Source: Ectopseudomonas toyotomiensis
Lineage (GTDB): Bacteria > Pseudomonadota > Gammaproteobacteria > Pseudomonadales > Pseudomonadaceae
Direction: 5' to 3'
Assembly (NCBI RefSeq): GCF_900115695.1
Contig: NZ_FOXK01000011.1
Location: 124,001 to 188,000 of the forward strand
DNA: 64,000 bases
Part shown: piece by piece, positions 34,346-43,585 of the stretch
Position numbering within the stretch: the stretch's first letter is position 1
Layout: the number at the start of each line of letters is the position of its first letter
Program-made: the position numbers and the translations under genes
The notes under the pieces: generated by a model
The model's input: only the letters and a program-made list of their open reading frames with translations
Told to the model about the DNA's origin: nothing
Database searches by the model: none

Positions 34346-35758
34346 ATGACCGATCTGATCCCCGTGCGCGCCGTCGAGACCATCGACCCGGCCAAGCCCA
34401 TTCGCCTGACCCCGGCCCAGGCCGGCGGCCCGATCCACACACGCAGCTTCACCGGGCGCTTTCGTAACCTGCGCCTGCTCGGTGCCGGCCTGCTGTTCCT
34501 GCTGTTCTTCGGCACCGCCTGGATCGATTGGAACGGCCGCCAGGCGGTGCTCTGGGATCTGGATAACCGCCAGTTCCATATCTTCGGCGCGACCTTCTGG
34601 CCACAGGATTTCATCCTGCTCTCGGCCATCCTGATCATCGCCGCCTTCGGCCTGTTCTTCATCACCGTGCTGGCCGGTCGCGTCTGGTGCGGCTACGCCT
34701 GCCCGCAGAGCGTGTGGACCTGGGTGTTCATGCGTGTCGAGCAGATCACCGAAGGCGACCGCGGCCAGCGCATCAAACTCGACGCCGCGCCCTGGTCGCT
34801 GCAGAAGCTGGCCCGGCGCAGCGCCAAACACGGCCTGTGGCTAGCGGTAAGCCTGGTCACGGCGATGGCCTTCGTCGGCTACTTCACCCCGGTGCGTCAG
34901 CTGACGGTGGACCTGGCGACCTTCGAAGTCGGTGCCACCACGGCCTTCTGGGTGCTGTTCTTCACCGCCGCCACCTATATCAACGCCGGCTGGCTGCGCG
35001 AGAAGGTGTGCCGCGACATGTGCCCCTACTCGCGCTTTCAGAGCGTGATGTTCGACAGCGATACGCTGGTCATCTCCTACGACGCCGCCCGTGGCGAAAC
35101 CCGCGGCCCGCGCCGCAAGGACGCCGACTACAAGGCCGAGGGCCTGGGCGATTGCATCGACTGCACGATGTGCGTGCAGGTCTGCCCCACTGGGATCGAC
35201 ATCCGCGATGGCCTGCAACTGGAATGCATCGGCTGCGGCGCCTGCATCGACGCCTGCGACAGCATCATGGACAAGCTCGGCTATGCCCGCGGCCTGGTGC
35301 GCTACAGCTCGGAAAACGAGCTGGCCGGCGGCAAGACCCACTGGCTGCGCCCGCGTCTGGTCGGCTACGCGGCGATGCTGGCGGTGATGATGGGGGCCTT
35401 CGTCTGGGCCTTGGCCGAGCGCCCGCTGATCTCCCTCGACGTGACCCGCGACCGTGGTCTGTTCCGCGAGAACGCCCAGGGTCAGATCGAGAACATCTAC
35501 AGCCTGAAGATCATCAACAAGACCCAGCAGCCGCGCAGCTATGCCATCGGCCTGGTCGGCGCCAGCGACTTCGAGCTGCACGGCCCGCGCACGCTGAGCC
35601 TGGCGCCAGGGGAGATTCGTGATCTGCCGGTAAGCGTCGCGCTGACGGCCACGCACAATGCTGCCGGGCCGCAAAACCTGCGCTTCGAGGTGCGCGACCA
35701 GGCCGATTCGCAGAGCCACGTCAGCACCCAGAGCACCTTCCTGGCGCCGCTGCATTGA
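34346..35758 (+). CDS. ccoG: CcoG, cytochrome cbb3 oxidase accessory ferredoxin-like protein
   Basis: A 470-residue inner-membrane iron-sulfur protein. About five or six membrane helices are present: residues ~40-58, ~88-110, ~165-182, ~196-214 and ~338-356. The CcoG marks are GRVWCGYACPQSVWTWVFMRVE and REKVCRDMCPYSRFQSVMFD; two 4Fe-4S ferredoxin motifs follow, CIDCTMCVQVCPTGIDI and CIGCGACIDACDSIMDK. A C-terminal Ig-like domain follows the last helix. CcoG reduces or delivers copper for cbb3 oxidase assembly. This is the copy beside the sulfite reductase (PA4131-like), distinct from the main cco operon copy. Confidence 0.95.
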   Translation: MTDLIPVRAVETIDPAKPIRLTPAQAGGPIHTRSFTGRFRNLRLLGAGLLFLLFFGTAWIDWNGRQAVLWDLDNRQFHIFGATFWPQDFILLSAILIIAAFGLFFITVLAGRVWCGYACPQSVWTWVFMRVEQITEGDRGQRIKLDAAPWSLQKLARRSAKHGLWLAVSLVTAMAFVGYFTPVRQLTVDLATFEVGATTAFWVLFFTAATYINAGWLREKVCRDMCPYSRFQSVMFDSDTLVISYDAARGETRGPRRKDADYKAEGLGDCIDCTMCVQVCPTGIDIRDGLQLECIGCGACIDACDSIMDKLGYARGLVRYSSENELAGGKTHWLRPRLVGYAAMLAVMMGAFVWALAERPLISLDVTRDRGLFRENAQGQIENIYSLKIINKTQQPRSYAIGLVGASDFELHGPRTLSLAPGEIRDLPVSVALTATHNAAGPQNLRFEVRDQADSQSHVSTQSTFLAPLH

Positions 35759-35809
35759 GGCGCGGTAAACCGTGCTGTTCACTTAACGAAAGGTGGACCC
35801 GATCAATCC

Positions 35810-35905
35810 CCTCTCCCCTCCGGGGAGAGGGGGTAACGGTTGCACGGAGGTGTATTTAACCCTCTCCCCCGGCCCCTCTCCCATAAATGGGAGAGGGGAG
35901 CAAGC
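35810..35905. repeat. ctctccc/gggagag hairpins between ccoG and mocR
   Basis: cctctcccctccggggagaggg near 35809-35830 and cccctctcccataaatgggagagggg near 35874-35899. They are related to repeats at 10627-10652, 10831-10856 and 41907-42011. A gcccgaatgcaatccgg fragment follows at about 35913. Confidence 0.75.
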
Positions 35906-35966
35906 GTCGCGGCCCGAATGCAATCCGGGGCGATTCGAGATACGTCCCCCTCTACGAGGCACTGCC

Positions 35967-37442
35967 ATGTCTGCCGCTCACCCCGTAAAGTGTTCGCCCA
36001 TACCCTTTGCGTCGGTGAACCAGGACAGGATGAAACGCTACGAAAAATTTGCCGACGAGATCGCCGAGCTGATCCGTACCGGCGTGCTCGGCCCCGGCGA
36101 GAAGGTGCCCTCGGTACGCCATGCCAGCCGCACCTACGGCGTCAGCCCGTCCACCGTGTTCCAGGCCTACTACCTGCTGGAAGATCGCGGCCTGATCCAG
36201 GCGCGCGCCCGTTCCGGCTACTTCGTTCGCGAACACGCCAAACGCCCGCTGCACGAGCCTGAGCTGACCGCCCACGCCGCGCAAACCACCGAGGTCGACG
36301 TCAGCGAGCTGGTGTTCTCCGTGCTCGCCTCGCTGAAGGACCCGCACACCGTCCCCTTCGGCTCGGCCTTCCCCAGCCCCGACCTGTTCCCCCTGCCGCG
36401 TCTGGCCAAGAGCATGGCGCACGCGCTGCGCAGGCTCTCGCCGCACGAGATCATCGCCGACATGACCGCCGGCAACGCCGACCTGCGCCGGCAGATCGCC
36501 CTGCGCTACATGGTCAGCGGCGTGATGCTGCCGATGGAGGAACTGGTGATCAGCAACGGCGCCATGGAGGCGCTCAACCTCTGCCTGCAGTGCGTGACCC
36601 AGCCCGGCGACCTGGTGGCTATCGAATCCCCCACCTTCTACGCCTGCCTGCAGGTGCTGGAGCGGCTGCAGCTCAAGGCCGTGGAAATCCCTGTGCACCC
36701 ACGCGAGGGCATCGACCTGGGCGCCCTGTCGGAGAGTCTGAAGCAACTGCCGATCAAGGCCTGCTGGTTCATGAGCAGCCTGCAGAACCCGCTCGGCGCG
36801 AGCATGAGCGAGGAGAAGAAGCAGGCGTTGTATGAGTTGCTGGTCGAGCACCAGGTGCCTCTGATCGAGGACGACGTATACGCCGAGCTGTACTTCGGCA
36901 GCCACCCACCCAAGCCGGTGAAGAGCTTCGACCGCGAGGGGCTGGTGATGCATTGCAGCTCCTTCTCCAAGAGCCTGGCGCCGGGTTATCGCATCGGCTG
37001 GGTGGCCGGCGGGCGCTATGCCGAGCAGATCGCCCGGCTCAAGCTGATGACCACCATCTCGCCGTCGGTGCCAGCCCAGGCAGCGCTGGCCGATTACCTG
37101 CAGCACGGCGGCTACGACCGCCACCTGCGCAAGCTGCGCCACGCCCTGGAAATGCAGCAAAGCGCCATGCTCGCCTCTGCCGCCCGGCACTTCCCCGCCA
37201 GCACGCGGGTCACGCGACCTTCGGGTGGCTACTTCCTCTGGTTCGAATTCCCCGAGCGCCTGGACTCGCTGCAACTGCTGCGCCTGGCGCTGGCCCAAGG
37301 CATCAGCCTGGCGCCGGGGCCGATCTTCTCCGCCAGCCAGGGCTTTCGCCACTGCGCGCGGCTGAACTACGGCCACCCGTGGAACCCGCGCAGCGAGCAG
37401 GCCATGGAAGTGCTCGGGCGCTTGGTGGCGGGGTTGCTCTGA
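35967..37442 (+). CDS. MocR-type GntR regulator with aminotransferase-like domain
   Basis: A 491-residue fusion. The GntR winged helix is at ~15-90 (KVPSVRHASRTYGVSPSTVFQAYYLLEDRGLIQARARSG) and the class I aminotransferase-like domain at ~120-485. PLP-site marks are SFSKSLAPGYRIGW with the Schiff-base lysine, EDDVYAELYF, and SLQNPLGASMSEEKK. The start at 35967 (MSAAHPVKCSPIPFASVNQ) is chosen; no strong ribosome site is visible. MocR proteins use PLP or a PLP-amino acid adduct as effector. It corresponds to PA4132 by neighbours, and may regulate the ccoG or ccoN genes, which is inference. Confidence 0.9.
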   Translation: MSAAHPVKCSPIPFASVNQDRMKRYEKFADEIAELIRTGVLGPGEKVPSVRHASRTYGVSPSTVFQAYYLLEDRGLIQARARSGYFVREHAKRPLHEPELTAHAAQTTEVDVSELVFSVLASLKDPHTVPFGSAFPSPDLFPLPRLAKSMAHALRRLSPHEIIADMTAGNADLRRQIALRYMVSGVMLPMEELVISNGAMEALNLCLQCVTQPGDLVAIESPTFYACLQVLERLQLKAVEIPVHPREGIDLGALSESLKQLPIKACWFMSSLQNPLGASMSEEKKQALYELLVEHQVPLIEDDVYAELYFGSHPPKPVKSFDREGLVMHCSSFSKSLAPGYRIGWVAGGRYAEQIARLKLMTTISPSVPAQAALADYLQHGGYDRHLRKLRHALEMQQSAMLASAARHFPASTRVTRPSGGYFLWFEFPERLDSLQLLRLALAQGISLAPGPIFSASQGFRHCARLNYGHPWNPRSEQAMEVLGRLVAGLL

Positions 37443-37530
37443 CGCCTGGTGCGCACAGCGCACCCTACGGATGACCTGCGCCACCTACGTAGGGTGCGCC
37501 GTGCGCACCGACTGATTTAAAGCGGGCACA
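37443..37530. repeat. gtagggtgcgcc-family repeats
   Basis: gtgcgcacagcgcaccctac near 37450-37469 and cgtagggtgcgccgtgcgcacc near 37489-37510 face each other between the convergent mocR and oprB genes. A member of the 3808/12410 family; likely a terminator-like spacer. Confidence 0.7.
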
Positions 37531-37543
37531 TCCTACGAGCGCT

Positions 37544-38782
37544 CTACTTCCACCAGTACTCTACCTGCACGCCGAAATTGGAGCCGTTGCGTGCGCTGCC
37601 GAAGGCGCCGTTCTCGGACAATGCCGAGCCGTCGGCCAGCAGGTTGGCGGCCTGCTGCGCGGCTCGGTTCCAGCTGGCGTAGGTGTAGTACAGGCGAATT
37701 TCCGGACGCTCCCAGAAACCGGGGCCCGATGGTGACCAGGTCGGCGCAATGGTGAACTTGGTCAGTTTGCGTGTACCGCCGGGCGCCTCGACTTGGTCGC
37801 GGCCAATCTCGCCGACCAGCTTGAACTGCTCGGTGAAGGCATAGCTGGTACGCCCGCCGATGGACAGCCAGTTCTGGTCCGCGCCATCCGGGCGCTTGTC
37901 CTTCTGGTAGACCAGCTGCACCTGACCGCCGAGGCGCGGGGTCATCTGGAAGTCGAAGAATTCCACCAGACGCCAGCTGCGGTTACTGCTGTCGAGCGTC
38001 GGGTCGCCGGTATAACCCAGACCGGTACCCGGCCCGCGCCCGTATTGCAGGGCGACGGTGTTGACCCCGCCGAGGAAGTCCTGCTGTTTGTGTTGTGCGC
38101 TCACCGCCCAGCCGCTGTTCGCGTCGGTGCTGTCCGGCTTGTCGATGTAGCTGACGCCCACTTCCAGCTCGCCGCCGGGGTTGACCTGGAAGCCGCCGAC
38201 ATTGAAATCGTGGCGGTTTATGTAGGGCTCCTGGTCGTAGTTGTCCTTGCGCGAGAACACGTAGCTGTACTTGAGGTCGCCGATCTTCATCTCGTCGATA
38301 CCAAAACCAGTGGCGCTCTGGTTCCAGTAGTAGAAGTCGGTGATGTGGATGTCGTTACGCTTGTAGAAGCGGCGCCCGGCCCACAGCGAACCGCCATTGA
38401 GTGCCGGCATGTTGCTCCACTCGGCGTACATCTGGTTCATCCGCGCGAAGCCGTAATCACCGGTGAATTTCGGCGTATGACCGTACTGGTTGTAGAGCTG
38501 GGCCATGCCCTCGACGCTGATCACCGAGCCATCATCCAGGCGAAACAGGTCCTGGCGCAGGTCCAGTTCGATGTACTGCTCGCACTCGTTACCCAGGCGG
38601 TACTTGGACTGCGCGCCCGGTAACTGGAAGCACTGCTGTGTGCCGCCGGTATCCGCCCCGCCGATGCCGCTGCGTACGTAGCCGGTGAACTCGAGGGCCT
38701 GGGCCTGCGGCGTGGCGAAAGCCAATGCCAGCAGGCAGGGAACGCCGACAGAACAGGTGAGGGTTTGCTGTGTGGTCTTCAT
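37544..38782 (-). CDS. oprB: Carbohydrate-selective outer-membrane porin (OprB/LamB type)
   Basis: A 412-residue beta-barrel protein with a signal peptide (MKTTQQTLTCSVGVPCLLALAFATPQAQA, cleaved before LEFTGYVRSG). The mature start FTGYVRSGIGGADTGGTQQC and KYRLGNECEQYIEL is shared by maltoporin-like and OprB-type sugar porins, with the two conserved cysteines at CFQ and NECE. The C-terminal end FGVQVEYWWK is an outer-membrane barrel strand with a basic last residue instead of the usual aromatic one. As the last gene of the glucose operon it is most likely the glucose porin OprB. Confidence 0.88.
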   Translation of the reverse strand: MKTTQQTLTCSVGVPCLLALAFATPQAQALEFTGYVRSGIGGADTGGTQQCFQLPGAQSKYRLGNECEQYIELDLRQDLFRLDDGSVISVEGMAQLYNQYGHTPKFTGDYGFARMNQMYAEWSNMPALNGGSLWAGRRFYKRNDIHITDFYYWNQSATGFGIDEMKIGDLKYSYVFSRKDNYDQEPYINRHDFNVGGFQVNPGGELEVGVSYIDKPDSTDANSGWAVSAQHKQQDFLGGVNTVALQYGRGPGTGLGYTGDPTLDSSNRSWRLVEFFDFQMTPRLGGQVQLVYQKDKRPDGADQNWLSIGGRTSYAFTEQFKLVGEIGRDQVEAPGGTRKLTKFTIAPTWSPSGPGFWERPEIRLYYTYASWNRAAQQAANLLADGSALSENGAFGSARNGSNFGVQVEYWWK

Positions 38783-38861
38783 CGTTGCTCCTGATTGTTT
38801 TTATTGAGCGATGCTGCGGATTACCGCCGCAGCGGCGGTTCTTCGTTGTCTCGAGGAGCTG

Positions 38862-38920
38862 TAGCGCGGATGCAATCCGAGGGGGTTATTGGGCAGCCCC
38901 CGGATTGCATCCTGGCTACA
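38862..38920. repeat. Palindromic repeat, cggatgcaatccg family
   Basis: gtagcgcggatgcaatccg and cggattgcatcctggctac flank gggggttattgggcagcccc, all pairing in part. It fills most of the 38783-38923 gap between gltK and oprB, where it may attenuate porin expression. Confidence 0.75.
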
Positions 38921-38923
38921 CGG

Positions 38924-40069
38924 CTAACCGAGCTTGAACTGGGCCACCTTGCTGTCAGTGGCCTGACGCTTTCCCGGGCGCAGGCGCTCGCCGCTAGTGG
39001 CGTCGAACAACAGCACGCGCGCCGGATCGAACTGCAGATCCAGGCTGGCGCCGGCTTGCGGCGCGGCGTCCGGCGCCAGGCGGCAGCACACCTTGGTCTG
39101 GTTGAGGCTGACGAACACCAGGGTGTCGGGGCCAGTCGGCTCGACCACTTCGACCTCGGCGCGCAGGCTCGGCTGCGCTGCAGCGGCGCCAGCCAGCTGA
39201 ATCTGCTCAGGACGCACGCCGAGGATCAGCTCGCGCCCTTCCAGCTCCGCCGCCGCGCCCAACAGCAACTCGCAGCGCGCCTGCCCGGAGTCGAGCAGAC
39301 CGAAGCACTGACCATCGCGCACCTGCGTGCGCAGCGGGATGAAGTTCATCGGCGGCGAACCGATAAAGCTGGCGACGAACTGGTTGGCCGGGTCGTTGTA
39401 GATTTCCTGCGGGGTGCCGAACTGCTGGATGATGCCGTCCTTCATCACCGCCACCTTGTCGCCCAGGGTCATGGCCTCGATCTGGTCATGGGTGACGTAC
39501 ACCGTGGTGGTCTTCAGACGCTGGTGCATCAGCTTGATTTCGGTGCGCATCTCCACGCGCAGCTTGGCGTCGAGGTTCGACAGCGGTTCATCGAACAGGT
39601 AGATCTTCGGCCGCCGCGCCAACGCTCGGCCCATGGCCACACGCTGCTGCTGGCCACCGGAGAGCTGGCCGGGCTTGCGCGCCAGCAGGTGCTCGATCTG
39701 CAGCAGCTTGGCCACGCGCGCCACCTCCGCCTCGATCTCGGCCGGCGGCAATTTGCGCATCTTCAAACCGAAGGCGATGTTGTCCTTCACCGTCATGGTC
39801 GGGTACAGCGCGTAGGACTGGAACACCATGGCGATGTCGCGATCCTTCGGGCTCATGCCGCTGATGTCGGCGCCGTCCACCAGAATCGCCCCGCCGCTGA
39901 TGTCCTCCAGGCCGGCGATACAGTTCATCAGGGTGGATTTGCCGCAGCCGGAGGGGCCGACCAGGATCAGGAACTCACCGGAGTCGATGGCCAGTTCGAT
40001 GTTCTTCAGGGTGTCCGCCAGGCCGCTGCCGTAGGATTTGTTGACGTTGCGCAGTTCGAGGGTAGCCAT
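38924..40069 (-). CDS. gltK: GltK, glucose ABC transporter ATPase
   Basis: A 381-residue MalK/UgpC-type ATPase. Walker A GPSGCGKSTLMNCIAG is near residues 38-53, the signature LSGGQQQRVAMGRALARRPK near 135-153, Walker B IYLFDEPLSNLDAKLR, and the H-loop TVYVTHDQIEA. The C-terminal ~130 residues form the OB-fold regulatory domain (FIGSPPMNFIPL, LILGVRPEQIQ). With two permeases and the periplasmic binding protein it makes the glucose/mannitol-type ABC system of pseudomonads, acting at the inner membrane. The 24-base gap from gltG fits one operon. Confidence 0.92.
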   Translation of the reverse strand: MATLELRNVNKSYGSGLADTLKNIELAIDSGEFLILVGPSGCGKSTLMNCIAGLEDISGGAILVDGADISGMSPKDRDIAMVFQSYALYPTMTVKDNIAFGLKMRKLPPAEIEAEVARVAKLLQIEHLLARKPGQLSGGQQQRVAMGRALARRPKIYLFDEPLSNLDAKLRVEMRTEIKLMHQRLKTTTVYVTHDQIEAMTLGDKVAVMKDGIIQQFGTPQEIYNDPANQFVASFIGSPPMNFIPLRTQVRDGQCFGLLDSGQARCELLLGAAAELEGRELILGVRPEQIQLAGAAAAQPSLRAEVEVVEPTGPDTLVFVSLNQTKVCCRLAPDAAPQAGASLDLQFDPARVLLFDATSGERLRPGKRQATDSKVAQFKLG

Positions 40070-40093
40070 TTCATTTCTCCAATCTTGAAGGCA

Positions 40094-40972
40094 TCAGCCT
40101 TTCACCGAGCCGGCAGTGAGACCGCGCAGGAAGTATTTACCGGCGAGGATGTAGACCAGCAGCGTGGGCAGCCCGGCGATCATCGCGGCGGCCATGTCGA
40201 CGTTGTATTCCTTGGCCCCGGTGCTGGTGTTGACCAGGTTGTTCAGCGCCACGGTGATCGGCTGGGTGTCGCCGCTGGCGAACACCACGCCGAAGAGGAA
40301 GTCGTTCCAGATCTGGGTGAACTGCCAGATCAGGCTGACCATGATGATTGGCACCGACATAGGCAGCAGAATCCGCCCGAAGATGGTGAAGAATCCGGCG
40401 CCATCGAGGCGCGCGGCGCGCACCAGCGCCTCGGGAATGCTCACGTAGAAGTTGCGGAAGAACAGCGTGGTGAAGGCCAGGCCGTAGACCACATGCACCA
40501 GCACCAGGCCTTCGGTGGTATTGGCCAGGCCGAGCTGGCCGAGGGTGAAGGACGCCGGCAGCAGGATCACCTGGAACGGCAGGAAGCAGCCGAACAGCAG
40601 TAGGCCGAAGAACAGCTGCGAGCCGCGAAAGCGCCACATGGCCAGCACGTAGCCGTTCAGCGCGCCAAGCAACGTGGAGATCAGCACCGCCGGGATGGTG
40701 ATCTTCACCGAGTTCCAGAAGTAGCCGCCGACGCCGTCCCAGGCCTTGACCCAACCTATCAGGGTGAACACGTCCGGGATCGACAGCAGGTTACCGCTGC
40801 GGATGTCGTCGGGGGTCTTGAAGCTGGTCAGCAACATCACCAACAGCGGCACCAGGTACACCGCGCAGGCCAGGATAAGGGTGGCGTGGATGGCCAGGCG
40901 GCTGAAGCTGAATGCCTTCCCTCGCGCCAGCGGGCGCGGTGCCATGCGCGCGTCGAGTACAGAATCAGTCAT
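40094..40972 (-). CDS. gltG: GltG, glucose ABC transporter permease
   Basis: A 292-residue MalG-type permease with six membrane segments. The EAA motif region reads SIPEALVRAARLDGAGFFTIFGRILLPMSVP, the conserved cytosolic loop docking on the ATPase. The start MTDSVLDARMAPRPLARGKAF precedes the first helix (LAIHATLILACAVYLVPLLVML). The gene overlaps the end of gltF by eight bases, consistent with coupled translation and stoichiometric assembly with GltF and GltK. Confidence 0.92.
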   Translation of the reverse strand: MTDSVLDARMAPRPLARGKAFSFSRLAIHATLILACAVYLVPLLVMLLTSFKTPDDIRSGNLLSIPDVFTLIGWVKAWDGVGGYFWNSVKITIPAVLISTLLGALNGYVLAMWRFRGSQLFFGLLLFGCFLPFQVILLPASFTLGQLGLANTTEGLVLVHVVYGLAFTTLFFRNFYVSIPEALVRAARLDGAGFFTIFGRILLPMSVPIIMVSLIWQFTQIWNDFLFGVVFASGDTQPITVALNNLVNTSTGAKEYNVDMAAAMIAGLPTLLVYILAGKYFLRGLTAGSVKG

Positions 40973-41873
40973 GGCGTTTGCCTCGCAGTTCGGAATACAG
41001 GTAGGGCACCAGAATCGCCAGCACCGCGCCGAGCATCAGCATCGCGCTGGCGGCGCCGAGGCCCATCTGGCCGCGGGTGAAGGTGTGGGCGTACATGAAC
41101 ATCGCCGGCAGGTCGGAGGCGTAGCCGGGGCCGCCGGCGGTCATCGAAGCGACCAGGTCGAAGCTCTTGATGGCGATATGCGCGAGGATCATCAGCGCAC
41201 TGAAGAACACCGGGCCCAGGCTCGGCAGCACGATGCGCAGGTAGATGCTCGGCAGGCTGGCACCATCGACCTGAGCGGCACGGATGATCGATTGATCGAC
41301 GCTGCGCAAGCCGGCGAGGAACAGCGCCATGACGAACCCCGAGGACTGCCACACGGCGGCCATCACCAGGCAGTAGACGACGCGATCCGGGTCCACCAGC
41401 CAGTCGAAGCGAAAGCCCTCCCAGCCCCAGTCACGCAGCAGTTTGTCCAGACCCAGACCAGGGTTGAGCAGCCACTTCCAGGCAGTGCCGGTGACGATCA
41501 TCGACAGTGCCATGGGGTAGAGAAAGATGGTGCGGATAAAGCCTTCGCGGCGGATGCGCTGATCCAGCAGCACCGCCAGGAACACGCCGATGATCAGGCT
41601 GATGGCGATGAACAGGCCACCGAACACCAGCAGGTTCTGGCTCGCCACCCACCAGCGATCGTTGTCCCACAGCCGCGCGTACTGCTGCAGCCCGACGAAG
41701 TTGTAGCCGGGCATGAAGCGCGAGTTGGTGAACGACAGCAGGAAGGTCCAGCCGATGTAGCCGTAGAAGCCCACCAGCACGATGACCATGCTCGGCGCCA
41801 GCACCAGCTTGGGCAGCCAGCGCTGCAGGGCATCCAGCGGTGAGGCTTTGGTGATGACTGCGTTTGAACTCAT
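40965..41873 (-). CDS. gltF: GltF, glucose ABC transporter permease
   Basis: A 302-residue MalF-type permease. The start is ATG 41873 (MSSNAVITKASPLDALQRWLPK), preferred to the ATG 27 bases upstream because it is closer to related proteins. About six helices are present; the EAA-like loop reads LRSVDQSIIRAAQVDGASLPSIYLRIVLPSLGP. It forms the membrane channel with GltG and receives sugar from GltB. A 259-base gap with repeats separates it from gltB, so expression of the two may be uncoupled in amount. Confidence 0.9.
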   Translation of the reverse strand: MSSNAVITKASPLDALQRWLPKLVLAPSMVIVLVGFYGYIGWTFLLSFTNSRFMPGYNFVGLQQYARLWDNDRWWVASQNLLVFGGLFIAISLIIGVFLAVLLDQRIRREGFIRTIFLYPMALSMIVTGTAWKWLLNPGLGLDKLLRDWGWEGFRFDWLVDPDRVVYCLVMAAVWQSSGFVMALFLAGLRSVDQSIIRAAQVDGASLPSIYLRIVLPSLGPVFFSALMILAHIAIKSFDLVASMTAGGPGYASDLPAMFMYAHTFTRGQMGLGAASAMLMLGAVLAILVPYLYSELRGKRHD

Positions 41874-41906
41874 GGTTGACTCCGTTGTTACGGGTTGCAT
41901 GGTCGG

Positions 41907-42011
41907 CCCCCTCTCCCTCGGGAGAGGGTTGGGGTGAGGGGCAGCGGCGCACCGAAAAATCCGAGTTGCCCGTATCCCTCACCCCCGGCCCCTCTCCCAA
42001 AGGGAGAGGGG
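41907..42011. repeat. ctctccc/gggagag repeats between gltB and gltF
   Basis: ccctctccctcgggagagggttggggtgagggg near 41909-41941 (a hairpin plus tail) and cctcacccccggcccctctcccaaagggagagggg near 41977-42011, which complement one another as well as folding locally. In an operon such hairpins can stabilise the upstream binding-protein mRNA, a known effect for palindromic repeats after binding-protein genes. Confidence 0.75.
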
Positions 42012-42132
42012 AGAAAAGCGCGGTGCGGCCGATCCCGTGGCGCGTGCCTGCGGGCATGCGCCAGGGATAGAAGGCTTGAAAGCGGCGGGTTGCCCCGCCC
42101 TACGGTAAGGGCCGGCTATGCGGCCTCGTCAC

Positions 42133-43386
42133 TCACTGCACCGCCTGAATCGCCGCCGCCAGTTGCTGGGCGGCGCGCTTCGGGTCCGCCTTGGGATCGT
42201 TGAAGAAGTTGGTCACCACGTCGAACACCGCGCCCTGCACGTAGCTGGAGGCGGCCATGCCGTGGGCCAGGCTCGGCTGCAGACCGCCATCGGCGGCGGC
42301 CTCCTTGAAGTCGGCCATGGACTTCTGCGCGCAGGCGTCGAAGCTGCTCATATCCTGATCCATGCGCACCGGGATCGAGCCCTTGTTCTGGTTGAAGAAC
42401 TCCTGGAACTCGTTGCCCATCACCGTGCGCGCCAGGTCTTCCTGGGCCTTGCGGTTGTCGGCATTGTTCAGTTTGAACATGGCCAGCGAGTCGATGTTGA
42501 AGGCGAAGCTGCCCTGGGTGCCGGGGAAGGCCAGGCACTGGTAGTCCTTGCCGGCGACCTTGCCGGCGGCAGTCCATTCGCTCTTGGCCCAGTCGCCCAT
42601 GATCTGCATGCCGGCCTTGCCGTTGATCACCATCGCGGTGGCGCTGTTCCAGTCGCGTCCGGCGGCGTCGGCGTCGATATAGCCGCGCAGCTTCTGCAGG
42701 GCGACGAACACCTCGACCATCTTGTCGCCGGTCAGGGTGTCGCGATCCAGCTCGACGAAGGCCTTGCGAAAGCCCTCGGGGCCGAGAATGCTGAAGGCCA
42801 GGTCTTCGAACACGGTGCCGTCCTGCCAGGGCTGGCCGCCATGGGCGATGGCGATGAAGCCGGCCGCCTTGAGCTTGTCGGCAGCGGCGAAGAATTCGTC
42901 GAGGGTGGTCGGCGGCGTGGCGCCAGCCTTTTCGAACACTTGCGGGTTGATCCACAGCCAGTTGACCCGGTGCACGTTGACCGGCACCGCCACGTAGTCG
43001 CCCTGGTACTTCATCACCTCGATCACCTGCGGTGGCAGCAGGTCATCCCACTTCTGCTCGGCAGCGACGTCGTTGAGGTCGGCAAGCAGGCCCAGCTCGC
43101 CCCACTCCTGAATGTCCGGGCCCTTGATCTGCGCCGCGGCGGGCGGGTTGCCGGACACGGCGCGGGTCTTCAGCACGGTCATGGCCGCTTCACCACCACC
43201 ACCGGCCACGGCGAAATCCTTCCATTTATGGCCCTGGGCTTCGACCAGTTTCTGCAGGGTATCGGCGGCGCGCTTTTCGCCACCGGAGGTCCACCAGTGC
43301 AGCACTTCGACTTCACCGGCAGTGGCAGACAGGGGCAGCAGAACAGCGAGGGAGATGGCACAGGACAGGCGAGAGATCGCTTTCAT
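42133..43386 (-). CDS. gltB: GltB, periplasmic glucose-binding protein
   Basis: A 417-residue extracellular solute-binding protein, family 1. The start is the ATG at 43386 (MKAISRLSCAISLAVLLPLSATA), a Sec signal cleaved before GEVEVLHWWTSGGEKRAADTL; an earlier in-frame ATG gives an unlikely signal. GNPPAAAQIKGPDIQEWG and INGKAGMQIMGDWAKSEW are typical of glucose/mannose-binding proteins. It delivers sugar to GltFGK. The 199-base gap to gltS upstream probably contains its own promoter, expected under GltR control. Confidence 0.92.
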   Translation of the reverse strand: MKAISRLSCAISLAVLLPLSATAGEVEVLHWWTSGGEKRAADTLQKLVEAQGHKWKDFAVAGGGGEAAMTVLKTRAVSGNPPAAAQIKGPDIQEWGELGLLADLNDVAAEQKWDDLLPPQVIEVMKYQGDYVAVPVNVHRVNWLWINPQVFEKAGATPPTTLDEFFAAADKLKAAGFIAIAHGGQPWQDGTVFEDLAFSILGPEGFRKAFVELDRDTLTGDKMVEVFVALQKLRGYIDADAAGRDWNSATAMVINGKAGMQIMGDWAKSEWTAAGKVAGKDYQCLAFPGTQGSFAFNIDSLAMFKLNNADNRKAQEDLARTVMGNEFQEFFNQNKGSIPVRMDQDMSSFDACAQKSMADFKEAAADGGLQPSLAHGMAASSYVQGAVFDVVTNFFNDPKADPKRAAQQLAAAIQAVQ

Positions 43387-43585
43387 GGGATAAGACACCT
43401 TGTTGTTGTTATTCGCGAGCAAGTCGTGGTGCTTGCATTGCGAACGAGTCTACCCAGCCCCCAGAGCCCTGGGGGTAACAAAGGGTATTGGATAGTCACC
43501 AGGTCGTTACAAAGCGCCGCGAGCCGGTGACATGCAGCGCAGCGGCACGCGCGCTGCAGTTGTGCGGCGCGGCCCACGGCTGCAC

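Noticed and set aside
35952..37484. 510-residue minus-strand open frame opposite the MocR gene
   Set aside because: Antisense shadow; GC-rich codon-position effect, no protein-like character.
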